Source of the DNA: Nocardioides glacieisoli
GTDB lineage: Bacteria > Actinomycetota > Actinomycetes > Propionibacteriales > Nocardioidaceae
Reading direction: 5' to 3'
NCBI RefSeq assembly: GCF_004137245.1
Contig: NZ_SDWS01000002.1
Location: 434,001 to 498,000 of the forward strand
DNA length: 64,000 bases
Position numbers and translations under genes: made by a program. This document shows, piece after piece, positions 17,271 through 25,125 of this stretch. Under the pieces are notes generated by a model. The model was not told the origin of the DNA, did not search any database, and saw only the letters and a list, made by a program, of their open reading frames with translations. Each line of letters begins with the position of its first letter. Position 1 is the stretch's first letter.

Positions 17271-17855
17271 TCAGACGCCGCTGACGCCCTCGCCCTGACC
17301 GGAGGCCTGCTCGTCGAAGTTCTCGTGCTCGATGAGGTGGAGGACGGGTACGCCGAGCTTGCGGCGGGCGCGCGAGGTCCAGTCGACGTGGAAGAACTCG
17401 GCCACGACGTGCGGGCGGGTGAGGATGATCGCCTCGCGCGCGTCGACCGCGGTGACGAGGGCAGCGAGGGCGTCGACCGGGGGCTCCGAGGTGACCTTGC
17501 CGGTCGCCTTCCCGCCGGCGCCCGCGATCGCGGCGAGCGTCTGCTTGAGCTCGGCGTTCGAGGTGTCCTCGCACTCCTTGCGCAGGGCCTCGATGTCGAC
17601 GTCGTTCATCGCGAGCGCCGGTGCCGCCATCAGGTCGCCGGCGCCGAGGGTCCCCATCGAGGCCTCGATGCGGGCCGCGGCGTCCTCGAGGGGGAGGAGC
17701 ACGTGGTAGACGACCTGGTCCTCGATCTCCGAGTGGAGCGAGCGGACCTGGGCCGCGTCGGCGGGGGAGAGGGCCTGCTCGACGAGCAGGACGACGTCGT
17801 AGGTGCCGTGCCCGTCGTGGATGGACTCGTCGGTCGGGGTGTGGGTCTCGCTCAT
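17271..17855 (-). CDS. Conserved hypothetical protein next to DNA ligase
   Basis: A 194-residue soluble protein. It opens with a His/Asp-rich segment (THTPTDESIHDGHGTYDVVLLVEQAL). A helical middle follows with VVYHVLLPLEDAAARIEASMG, then DAREAIILTRPHVVAEFFHVDWTSRARRKLGVPVLHLIEH. The alternating strands and helices suggest a Rossmann-like or stress-protein-like fold, but I do not recognise the family. Its ATG overlaps the ligase stop (ATGA), so the two are translated together. Confidence 0.75.
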   Translation of the reverse strand: MSETHTPTDESIHDGHGTYDVVLLVEQALSPADAAQVRSLHSEIEDQVVYHVLLPLEDAAARIEASMGTLGAGDLMAAPALAMNDVDIEALRKECEDTSNAELKQTLAAIAGAGGKATGKVTSEPPVDALAALVTAVDAREAIILTRPHVVAEFFHVDWTSRARRKLGVPVLHLIEHENFDEQASGQGEGVSGV

Positions 17856-18973
17856 GATGCGCCTCCGGGGTCGGTGCTGAGGATGCGGGTGAGGTCGTAG
17901 CCGGCCGGCTCGTCGAGCTGACCGTATCCGCAGCTCTCGGGGTCGCGGTCGGTGCGCCACCTCTTGAAATGCGCGGTGTGGCGGAACCGCCGGCCCTCCA
18001 TGTGGTCGTACTTCACCTCGAGCACCCGCTCCGGGCGCAGCGCGGTGAACCCGAGGTCCTTGCCCGCGCTCCACCGGCTCTGGGTGCCGGGGATGCGGTC
18101 GGGGTTGGCGGTGAGGAACTCGTTCCACCGGCCCCACGGGTGATCGGCGATGTCGCAGACCAGCGGCTGCAGCTCCTGCCAGAGCTCGGCCCGCCGTGCG
18201 GCGGTGAAGCTGGCCGAGACGCCGATGTGCTGGAGCTCGCCGTCGTCGTCGTACAACCCGAGCAGCAGCGAGCCGATCAGCGGCTCCTCGGGCGTGGACG
18301 TCTTGTGCTCGCGATAGCCCGCGAGGACGACGTCGGCGGTGCGCTCGTGCTTGATCTTGAGCATGGTGCGCTTGTTGGGTTCGTACGCCGACCCGAGCGG
18401 CTTGGCGACGACTCCGTCGAGCCCCGCGCCCTCGAACTCCTCGAACCACCGCTCGGCCTCCGCCGCGTCCTCGGTGGTGCGGGTCAGGAAGCACGGTCCG
18501 CTGCCGTCGAGATGACCGAGCGCCTCGACGAGCGCGGCACGTCGCTCCGAGAGCGGACGGTCCATGAAGGACTCGTCGCCGAGCGCCAGCAGGTCGAAGG
18601 CCACGAAGCCGGCGGGCGTCTCGACCGACAGCTTGTCGACACGGCTGGCAGCGGGGTGGATGCGCTCCTGCAGCGTCTCGAACTCCAGTCGCCAACCCTC
18701 GGCGCCCTGGAGGCCGACGAAGATCTCGCCGTCGAGCACGATGCGGTCGGGCAGCTGCTCGCGGCAGGCCGCGACGACCTCGGGGAAGTAGCGGGTCAGC
18801 GGCTTGGTGTTGCGGCTCGCCAGCTCGACCTCGTCGCCGTCCTTGAAGACCAGGCAGCGGAAGCCGTCCCACTTGGGCTCGAAGCTCAGGCCGCCGTGCT
18901 TCGCCGGGTCCGGCACCCCGCTGACGCTCTTGGCGAGCATCGGCTGCACGGGCGGCATCACGGGGAGGTCCAC
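17852..18973 (-). CDS. ligC: ATP-dependent DNA ligase (LigC type)
   Basis: A 373-residue ATP-dependent DNA ligase. The adenylated lysine is Lys34 in FEPKWDGFRC (motif I). Also seen are LASRNTKPLTRYFPEV, VLDGEIFVG (motif III), the LEGVVAK-like GLDGVVAKPLGS (motif IV) and RTMLKIKHERTADVV (motif V), with an OB domain after residue 220. Length fits mycobacterial LigC rather than LigD. TAGGAT ends seven bases before the GTG at 18973, which supports this start over the ATG at 18958. With the separate polymerase gene it may act in end joining or backup excision repair. Confidence 0.9.
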   Translation of the reverse strand: MDLPVMPPVQPMLAKSVSGVPDPAKHGGLSFEPKWDGFRCLVFKDGDEVELASRNTKPLTRYFPEVVAACREQLPDRIVLDGEIFVGLQGAEGWRLEFETLQERIHPAASRVDKLSVETPAGFVAFDLLALGDESFMDRPLSERRAALVEALGHLDGSGPCFLTRTTEDAAEAERWFEEFEGAGLDGVVAKPLGSAYEPNKRTMLKIKHERTADVVLAGYREHKTSTPEEPLIGSLLLGLYDDDGELQHIGVSASFTAARRAELWQELQPLVCDIADHPWGRWNEFLTANPDRIPGTQSRWSAGKDLGFTALRPERVLEVKYDHMEGRRFRHTAHFKRWRTDRDPESCGYGQLDEPAGYDLTRILSTDPGGAS

Positions 18974-18998
18974 GCCCCAAATCCTAGTCCTGCTGGGC

Positions 18999-19700
18999 TC
19001 AGTCCTCGCCGCGCAGCGAGAACGACCGCAGCCGGTCGCCCGCGAACCACACGCCGGCCAGCGTCACGACGAGGCTGGCGCCGATCGCCCACGGCAGGTT
19101 CGCCGGGTCGGGCAGCTCGTCGGAGAGCGCATGGCCGATCCGGATGCCCCACTGGCTGATGCTCAACCAGGCGATGCCGGTGAACAGGTTGCCGAGCAGG
19201 CTCTCCCAGATCAGCACGAACATCAGCGACGCGATGACCGCGTGGCGGGTGACCGCCGATATCGCGAGGAAGAGTGCGGAGTACGTCGTACCGGCCACGA
19301 CGGCGCCCACGAAGAGCGCGACCGCGCGGGTGGTGTCGCCGGTGATGAGCGCGGCGACGAAGATCGGGAGCGAGCCGGCCACCAGCGTCGCGCCCAGCGC
19401 CACCAGCCACTTGCTGATCGCGATGCCGTAGCGGCTGACCGGCTTCGACAGCAGGTAGACGATCGACCCGTCGTCGACCTCGGGGCCGAGCACCGAGGAG
19501 GCCGCGAGGATCGCGACCAGCGGCAGGACGAGCGTGTAGCCCAGGCCCGGGACGATCTCCCACGCGGCGTCACCGTCGGTCAGCACGGTGATGAGCGTGA
19601 CGAGGCCGATCAGGAGCACCGGGAAGGCGAGCAGCAGGTAGAAGCGCCGGCGCCCCAGGAGGGCCTGGAGGGCGAGCTTGGCGATCGTCACGTTCATCAT
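18999..19700 (-). CDS. ABC-2 type transporter permease
   Basis: A 233-residue membrane protein with about six helices: FYLLLAFPVLLIGLVTLITVL, LGYTLVLPLVAILAASSVLG, WLVALGATLVAGSLPIFVAAL and others. The loop EVDDGSIVYLLSKPVSRY is characteristic of the ABC-2 family that handles drugs, lipids or polymers. The ATG at 19700 overlaps the ATPase stop (ATGA). It is last in an operon of two ATPases and two permeases on the minus strand. The substrate is unknown. Confidence 0.85.
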   Translation of the reverse strand: MMNVTIAKLALQALLGRRRFYLLLAFPVLLIGLVTLITVLTDGDAAWEIVPGLGYTLVLPLVAILAASSVLGPEVDDGSIVYLLSKPVSRYGIAISKWLVALGATLVAGSLPIFVAALITGDTTRAVALFVGAVVAGTTYSALFLAISAVTRHAVIASLMFVLIWESLLGNLFTGIAWLSISQWGIRIGHALSDELPDPANLPWAIGASLVVTLAGVWFAGDRLRSFSLRGED

Positions 19701-20608
19701 CGGGCCACCAGGTAGGCGAAGACGCTCTCCAGCGACTCGTCGCTGGGGGAGAGCTCGAAGAGGGTCACGTCGTGCTGCTTGGCCAGGCCGGGGAGGTCGA
19801 CCGCGAACCTGCCCAGGTCGTCGACCTGGACGTCGAGGTGGTCGCCGCGCAGGCTGACGGCCCGCACCGAGTCCTGCGCCATCAGGACGGCGCCGAGGGC
19901 GCGGTTGTCGCTGGACTGCACGGCGTACTGCACCGGCCGGTCGGTCATCAGCCGGCGGATCGCGCCGAAGTCGCCGGAGGCGGCGTGCCGCCCGGAGACC
20001 ACGACCTCGATGTGGCGGGCGAGCCGCTCGACCTCCTCGAGGATGTGGGAGCTGAAGAGCACCGTGCGGCCGTCGTCGCCGAGGCGGCGCAGCAGGTCCA
20101 TCAGGTGCATCCGCTGGCGCGGGTCGACGCCGTTGAACGGCTCGTCGAGCAGCAGCACGGACGGCTGGTGGACGAGCGCAGCGGCGATCTTCACGCGCTG
20201 CCGCATGCCCTTGGAGTAGGTGTCGAGGCGGCGCGCGGCCGGCTCGACCATGTCGACCTCCGCGAGGATCCGCTCGGTCGCCTCGGCCGCGTCGGGCAGC
20301 CGGTGCAGGTCGGCGTTGGCGCGGACGAACTGGCGTCCGGTGAGGTAGCCGAAGCTGAGCTCGCGCTCGGGCACCAGGCCGATCTGGTGGTAGATCTCGG
20401 TGTTGCGCCACACCGGCTTGCCGTCGAGCGTCACGTGCCCGGCGGACGGGGCGAGGAAGCCCGCCATCATCGCCATCAGCGTTGTCTTGCCGGCACCGTT
20501 GGGGCCGAGCAGGCCGGTGACGCCGGGGCCGATGTTGAGCGAGACGTCGTTGACCGCGACGACGTTGCCGAACCAGCGCGAGGCGGAGTCGAGGACCAGG
20601 TTGCTCAT
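19697..20608 (-). CDS. ABC transporter ATP-binding protein
   Basis: A 303-residue ABC-2-type ATPase. Walker A is GLLGPNGAGKTTLM. The signature region is YSKGMRQRVKIAAAL, in which SKGM replaces the usual SGGQ as often in this subfamily. Walker B is SVLLLDEPFNGVD and the switch His is in SSHILEEVE. A 75-residue C-terminal extension follows. It pairs with the permeases on either side, with ATGA overlaps at both ends. Confidence 0.9.
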   Translation of the reverse strand: MSNLVLDSASRWFGNVVAVNDVSLNIGPGVTGLLGPNGAGKTTLMAMMAGFLAPSAGHVTLDGKPVWRNTEIYHQIGLVPERELSFGYLTGRQFVRANADLHRLPDAAEATERILAEVDMVEPAARRLDTYSKGMRQRVKIAAALVHQPSVLLLDEPFNGVDPRQRMHLMDLLRRLGDDGRTVLFSSHILEEVERLARHIEVVVSGRHAASGDFGAIRRLMTDRPVQYAVQSSDNRALGAVLMAQDSVRAVSLRGDHLDVQVDDLGRFAVDLPGLAKQHDVTLFELSPSDESLESVFAYLVAR

Positions 20609-21498
20609 CGCGAGCCCACCTTCCGGAAGCGGGCGACCAGGCCCAGGAGGCAGCCGGCCACGAGCAGCAGTGCCACCAGGGCGTACGCCAGCGGCCAGGC
20701 GCCGTCGACGGGCACGAACGTCTCGACGCCTGCGTCCCACGCGTCGGCGAGACCGTTGTAGAGCGACCACGGCGAGAACAGCCCGACCGCGGTGGCCACC
20801 GCATCGGCGTCCTCCTCGGCGGAGATCGCCTGCACCGCGGTGATCACCCCCGTCAGGACGATCAGCGCCATCACGGAGCCGACGACTGCGAAGCCGCGAC
20901 GCAGCGAGACGGACGAGATCAGCCCGGCGATGCCGGCGATCAGCATCGCGAGGAGGACCTGGAGGACGACCGCCTTGAGGAGCGCGCTCGTCTGGTCGCT
21001 CTTGTCCAGGCCGGAGAGCAGCGCCCCGAGGTAGAGCAGCAGCGTCGGGACCGACATGAAGAGCCACACCGCGACGGTGAGCGACAGCCACCGCACGAGC
21101 GCGAAGACGGGCGCCGCGAGCGGGCGGGCGAAGTAGAGCACGATCGAGCGGTGCCGCAGGTCGCGGGAGAACAGCACCGGCGCCTGCGCGGCTGCGAAGA
21201 GGCTCACCAGCAGCTGGGTCTGGTTGGTGTAGTCGGCGTAGGAGACCGGCAGCGAGCTGCCGCCGGTGAGCACCACGACCCCGACCACGATGAGGGCCGG
21301 CATGACCGACATGCCGAGCAGCAGGAAGGGCATCACCTTGGACTTGCCCGAGCGACCCAGCCCGTAGGCGTGGCGCAGGCCGGTGACGAAGAGGGTGCGG
21401 GCGATGGTCGCCGTGCCGTCGCGTACCCCGTCGTAGTGGCGGTAGCCCAGGTCGTGGATCACGCCGGGGCGACTGCCGGGCTGTGAGTGCTCAGACAT
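20605..21498 (-). CDS. ABC-2 type transporter permease
   Basis: A 297-residue permease with six predicted helices (MPFLLLGMSVMPALIVVGVV, SLTVAVWLFMSVPTLLLYLG, LQVLLAMLIAGIAGLI, ALIVLTGVITAVQAI and a C-terminal helix). The cytoplasmic segment VLFSRDLRHRSIVLYFARPL is typical of the family. The ATG at 21498 overlaps the upstream ATPase gene by eight bases. The longer upstream reading frame is shadow. Confidence 0.85.
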   Translation of the reverse strand: MSEHSQPGSRPGVIHDLGYRHYDGVRDGTATIARTLFVTGLRHAYGLGRSGKSKVMPFLLLGMSVMPALIVVGVVVLTGGSSLPVSYADYTNQTQLLVSLFAAAQAPVLFSRDLRHRSIVLYFARPLAAPVFALVRWLSLTVAVWLFMSVPTLLLYLGALLSGLDKSDQTSALLKAVVLQVLLAMLIAGIAGLISSVSLRRGFAVVGSVMALIVLTGVITAVQAISAEEDADAVATAVGLFSPWSLYNGLADAWDAGVETFVPVDGAWPLAYALVALLLVAGCLLGLVARFRKVGSR

Positions 21499-22459
21499 GG
21501 GCCCCTCCGTCCAGGAAGACGTCCTCGAGGTGCCGGCGGTCGGGCTGGAGCCGCATGAGGCCCAGGCCGAGCTCGGCGGCGACGTCACGGATGAGGTCGT
21601 GGGCGACGCCCTCGGCGGCCAGCTCGGGCGGGGGCGGGTCGATGGCCACCATCGGGCCGCGCGGGCGGCAGGTCAGCCCGCGCAGGGCGAGGGCCTCGCC
21701 GAGCCGGTCGCGCTCGGTCTCGGTCCCGACGACCTCGACGAGCAGGCTGCCGGTCCGCTGGAGGAAGTCGCCGGTGGCGCTCGAGCGCAGCAGGTGGCCG
21801 CCGTCGAGCACGATCACGTGGTCGCTGACCTGCTCGAGCTCGCCGAGCAGGTGGGAGGTGACGAGGACGGCGATGCCGAACTCGCTGCCGATGCGCTCCA
21901 CGAGCCGGAGCATGTCGTTGCGCGCCGCCGGGTCGAGGCCGTTGGTCGGCTCGTCGAGGAAGACCAGCTGCGGGTCGTGGGCGAGCGCCTGGGCGAGCTT
22001 GGCGCGCTGCTTCATGCCGGTGGAGTAGCCGCCCATCGGCCGGTAGCGCTCCTCGTCGAGCCCGACGTGGCGGAGCACGTCGGCGGACCGCTCGCGAGCG
22101 GCGGACGCGCCGAGGCCGGACATCCGGGCCATGTGGACGGTGAAGTCGCTGGCGCTGACGTCGGGCGGCAGGCAGTCGTGCTCGGGCATGTAGCCGACGA
22201 GCCTGCGGATCTCCTGCCCCCCGTGCTCGATGTCGTGCCCGAGGACGCTGGCGTGCCCACCGGTCGGCTCGAGCAGGCCGAGGAGGATCTTGATCAGCGT
22301 CGACTTGCCGGCGCCGTTGGCGCCCACGAGTCCGGTCACGCCGGCTCCGACCTCGACCGTCAGGTCGGTCAGCGCGTGGACCGCGCCGTAGTGCTTGGTG
22401 AGGCCCGCGGTCGTGATGACCGGCCCTGGCCCGTGCTGTTCCCCCGTCACGTTCCTCAC
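21491..22459 (-). CDS. ABC transporter ATP-binding protein
   Basis: A 322-residue ATPase, first gene of the four-gene exporter operon. Walker A is GLVGANGAGKSTLIK. The signature region is YSTGMKQRAKLAQALAHDP, Walker B is LVFLDEPTNGLDP and the switch is TSHLLGELE. The C-terminal 90 residues form a regulatory extension. The GTG at 22459 is the first possible start. A GTG four codons on is an alternative. Confidence 0.88.
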   Translation of the reverse strand: MRNVTGEQHGPGPVITTAGLTKHYGAVHALTDLTVEVGAGVTGLVGANGAGKSTLIKILLGLLEPTGGHASVLGHDIEHGGQEIRRLVGYMPEHDCLPPDVSASDFTVHMARMSGLGASAARERSADVLRHVGLDEERYRPMGGYSTGMKQRAKLAQALAHDPQLVFLDEPTNGLDPAARNDMLRLVERIGSEFGIAVLVTSHLLGELEQVSDHVIVLDGGHLLRSSATGDFLQRTGSLLVEVVGTETERDRLGEALALRGLTCRPRGPMVAIDPPPPELAAEGVAHDLIRDVAAELGLGLMRLQPDRRHLEDVFLDGGAHV

Positions 22460-22683
22460 GCTAGCGGCCTCCTACGACCCGGGGCATCAGGGATGCCCCC
22501 GATCCGGTGTGCAGGTCCTGTGAAGGTTCAGCCGGGTTTCGGGACGTCATACGGACGGAGCAAGCGGTTGCCCCTTCCGTATGACGTCCGGTGATGGCCC
22601 TAGGCTTGTGCTCACAATCCCCGGTTGGTCTGCCGGCCAGATGGCAGTCCCGCCCGAGGCGGGCCCTAGGCTTGTCTCCACAA
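22460..22683. other. Intergenic region between ABC operon and tRNA
   Basis: No gene is seen. The stretch holds the ABC operon promoter region, the 14-bp inverted repeat at 22542-22589, the first copy of a duplicated tRNA promoter with a 20-base tRNA 5' fragment (22596-22637), and a small hairpin CCCGCC/GGCGGG just before the second copy. Confidence 0.6.
22542..22589. repeat. 14-bp perfect inverted repeat
   Basis: GGACGTCATACGGA (22542-22555) and its exact complement TCCGTATGACGTCC (22576-22589) flank a 20-base spacer. It lies between the divergent ABC operon and tRNA-Gln. It could be an operator, a transcript-end hairpin, or an intergenic repeat element. A terminator has little to terminate here because no gene ends nearby. 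Confidence 0.65.
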
Positions 22684-22703
22684 TCCCCGGTTGGTCTGCC
22701 GGC
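22596..22703 (+). repeat. Direct duplication of tRNA promoter and 5' end
   Basis: Bases 22596-22637 are repeated at 22662-22703 with three mismatches (unit spacing 66). Each copy starts GGCCCTAGGCTTGT, includes a TAGGCT -10 box and runs into the first 20 bases of tRNA-Gln (TCCCCGGTTGGTCTGCCGGC). Only the second copy continues into a full tRNA. Confidence 0.8.
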
Positions 22704-22762
22704 AGGGCCCGCCTGACTTTGAATCAGGACTAGCGACGATGGTTCGACTCCATCCCGGGGAG
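22684..22762 (+). tRNA. tRNA-Gln (anticodon UUG)
   Basis: A cloverleaf can be drawn by eye. The acceptor stem is TCCCCGG/CCGGGGA with discriminator G. The D arm is GGTC/GGCC. The anticodon stem CCTGA/TCAGG has the loop CTTTGAA (anticodon TTG at 22719-22721). The T arm GATGG/CCATC has the loop TTCGACT. CCA is not encoded. Total length is 79 bases because the variable region has nine bases and the D-anticodon junction an extra one; a usual class I tRNA has 4-5 variable bases. Gln is the reading of the anticodon. The odd arms leave some doubt that it is fully functional. Confidence 0.78.
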
Positions 22763-22809
22763 CTGGTCATCGGCTGGCACCGCGACGCGCCACCCAGCAC
22801 GATGGCGCC

Positions 22810-23403
22810 ATGAGCACCGAGGCGACGTACGACGACCTGATGGCGCGGACACGCGCCCTGATCGGCGCGTCCGGGGACCGCGTGCCGGTGGTCGGGATCA
22901 GCGGGCACGGCGGGGCGGGCAAGTCGACGATGGCACTCCGGCTCGCCGACGACCTCGGCATCGTCGACGACCAGGTCGTGGCGACGGACGCGTTCTACGC
23001 CGAGACGCGCGGGCCGGAGGCGGGACTGTGGGAGCAGTACGACTGGGCGCTGCTCGAGCAGGTGGTCCGGTCGGCCCGCGAGGGGCACGACCGGCTGCGC
23101 TACGAGTACCGCTGGTGGTCGGGGGAGACCGGCGTCGAGGACCACCCGATGCCGGCGGCGCTCGTCGTCGAGGGCATCCGGCTGTTCAGCGACCGCACGC
23201 GTGACTGGTTCGACCTGATGGTGTGGGTCGACATGGACCCGGACGAGGCCGGGAGCCGGGCCGTCGCGCGCAACCTCCTGCAGGGCGACGACGCCGCCGA
23301 GATCGCGCTCTGGGGCACCAAGTGGATCCCCGAGGGCCATGACTACGAGCGGCTGGAGCGCCCGCAGGAGCGGGTCGACCTGGTGATCAGCGCTCCGCGA
23401 TGA
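22810..23403 (+). CDS. Uridine kinase-like P-loop NTPase
   Basis: A 197-residue nucleoside-kinase-like protein. Walker A is GISGHGGAGKSTMALRLADDL (residues about 29-48). A Lid/acceptor Asp region follows (VVATDAFYAE), then EYRWWSGETG and VVEGIRLFSDRTRDWFDLMVWVDMD, which resembles the strand and RNLL arginine region of uridine kinases. The substrate is not proven; short actinobacterial proteins like this are often annotated as uridine kinase. Its last 17 bases overlap the convergent hydrolase gene. Confidence 0.8.
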   Translation: MSTEATYDDLMARTRALIGASGDRVPVVGISGHGGAGKSTMALRLADDLGIVDDQVVATDAFYAETRGPEAGLWEQYDWALLEQVVRSAREGHDRLRYEYRWWSGETGVEDHPMPAALVVEGIRLFSDRTRDWFDLMVWVDMDPDEAGSRAVARNLLQGDDAAEIALWGTKWIPEGHDYERLERPQERVDLVISAPR

Positions 23404-24289
23404 CGGTCGAGGCGCCGACCCGGGCGAGGAACGCCCGGTAGTCCGCGGCCGTGCGGGCCGGCAGCTCCAGCATCGGCATGTGCCCGGCCTCGGGATAGGT
23501 GACGGTGCGTGCGCCGGCGATGCCGTCGGCCCACGTGCGGGCCGTGCTGGGGTGCACGAGCCGGTCCTGCTCGCCCCACATCACCAGCGTCGGCACGTCG
23601 ATCTCGCCGAGCCGGTCGTCGAGGGTCGCGACGTCGAAGACGTCGGTGAAGATCTCCTCGTAGTCGCCACGTCGCGCGACGTAGTCGGCCGCGATGGCGT
23701 CGCGCACGAGACGGGGCGCGAACGGCGGCCTGGCCATCGTCATCGCGTAGAACGCCGGGAAGTCGGCCACGTCGTCGAGGAAGAACGGGTTGCGCCCGGA
23801 CCGGATCTGCACCTCGGCCTCGCTCGGCTCGGGGGACGCGACGCCGATGGCATCGCTGAGCAGCAGGGAGCGGACGCGCTCGGGGTGGTCCAGCGCGAGG
23901 GTCGCGGCGACGAAGCCGCCCATCGAGTTGCCCGCGACGTGGGCGTCGTCGATCCCGAGGCGCTCCATCACGGCGGCCACGCGGGCGGCCTGCGCAGGCG
24001 CCGAGAAGCCGGTGCCACGGGCGAAGCCGGACGCGCCGTGACCGGCGAGCTCGGGGATGACGACGCGGTGGTCGCGCACGAGGTGCCGGGCGAAGCGCAT
24101 CCACACGACGCGGTCGGCGGTGAAGCCGTGCAGCAGCACCACCGGGGGCGCGTCCGCCGGACCACCCTCGAGGACGGCCAGCGTGGTGTCGCCGGCGTCG
24201 ACGCGGCTCTCGCGCAGGCCGTAGGCCCTCGCCTCGGCCCGCGTCGCCCCGGCGAGGACACGCGCGCCCAGCGCCGTACGCCGGTTCAC
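23387..24289 (-). CDS. Alpha/beta hydrolase
   Basis: A 300-residue alpha/beta-hydrolase. The oxyanion-hole motif is VVLLHGFTADR, the nucleophile elbow is VAGNSMGG (Ser), the acid is in LVMWGEQDRLV, and the catalytic His is in EAGHMPMLE. The GTG start overlaps the SDR stop as GTGA. It is the last gene of an operon with an SDR and a Baeyer-Villiger-type monooxygenase, so hydrolysis of the ester or lactone made by the monooxygenase is the natural role (inferred). Confidence 0.88.
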   Translation of the reverse strand: MNRRTALGARVLAGATRAEARAYGLRESRVDAGDTTLAVLEGGPADAPPVVLLHGFTADRVVWMRFARHLVRDHRVVIPELAGHGASGFARGTGFSAPAQAARVAAVMERLGIDDAHVAGNSMGGFVAATLALDHPERVRSLLLSDAIGVASPEPSEAEVQIRSGRNPFFLDDVADFPAFYAMTMARPPFAPRLVRDAIAADYVARRGDYEEIFTDVFDVATLDDRLGEIDVPTLVMWGEQDRLVHPSTARTWADGIAGARTVTYPEAGHMPMLELPARTAADYRAFLARVGASTVIAER

Positions 24290-25125
24290 TTGCCGCCCCG
24301 CGACCGGACCACGCCGGTGATGAGCCGCTGGTAGCCCGTCGGCGCGACGCGGACCATCGCGTCGAAGACCCGGGCGTCCGGCCCGACCAGCACGCGCCTC
24401 TTGTTCTTCTGCACCGCACCGACGATGACCTCGGCGGCCTTGGCGGGGGTGGTGATGAAGGACTTCTCGAACTCCCGGTTGGCGACCTCCGCGGGCTTGC
24501 CGGTGGCCGTGGCGACGCTCGGGTCCAACCGCGCCGAACGGGCGATGTTGGTCTTGATGCCGCCGGGGTGCACGCACGTGGCGCTGACGCACGACCGCGT
24601 GAGCTCGAGGTCCTGGCGCAGCGACTCGGTGAAGCCGCGGACGGCGTACTTGCTGGCGTTGTAGCCGCTCATCAACGGCTGCGCGGTGAGCCCGAAGACG
24701 CTGGAGATGTTGACGACGTGCCCCTCGCCCGACGCCTCGAGGTGGGGGAGGAAGGCCTTGGTGCCGTGCACGACGCCCCAGAAGTTGATGCCCATGATCC
24801 AGCGGTAGTCGTCGGTCGAGTGCGAGGCGACCGTGCCGGACATCGCCACACCGGCGTTGTTGAACACCAGGTTGGCGCGGCCGTGGTCGGCCACGACGGC
24901 GTCGGCCCAGGCCAGCACCGCGGCCTCGTCCGCGACGTCGACGGCGGCCGTGGTGACGGCGCGGGCGCGACCCTCGAGGAGGCGCTCCGTCTCGGCCAGT
25001 CCGGCGGTGTCGACGTCGGAGAGCGCGAGCCGGCAGCCGCGGTCGGCGAGGTGCAGGGCCAGCGCGCGGCCGATGCCGGAGCCGGCGCCGGTGACGGCGG
25101 CAACCTTGTCGTCGAGGTGCTTCAT
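24286..25125 (-). CDS. SDR-family oxidoreductase
   Basis: A 279-residue classical short-chain dehydrogenase. The cofactor motif is VTGAGSGIGRALALHLADRG, followed by the NNAG motif (LVFNNAGVAMSG), catalytic Ser (NISSVFGL) and YNASK with Tyr and Lys. The Asp after the second strand (LALSDVD) favours NAD over NADP. Its ATG overlaps the monooxygenase stop (ATGA). It would oxidise an alcohol to the ketone used by the monooxygenase. Confidence 0.9.
   Translation of the reverse strand: MKHLDDKVAAVTGAGSGIGRALALHLADRGCRLALSDVDTAGLAETERLLEGRARAVTTAAVDVADEAAVLAWADAVVADHGRANLVFNNAGVAMSGTVASHSTDDYRWIMGINFWGVVHGTKAFLPHLEASGEGHVVNISSVFGLTAQPLMSGYNASKYAVRGFTESLRQDLELTRSCVSATCVHPGGIKTNIARSARLDPSVATATGKPAEVANREFEKSFITTPAKAAEVIVGAVQKNKRRVLVGPDARVFDAMVRVAPTGYQRLITGVVRSRGGK

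Noticed and set aside
22613..22637. Second tRNA gene
   Set aside because: Only the first 20 tRNA bases are present; anticodon and T arms are missing, so it is a fragment.
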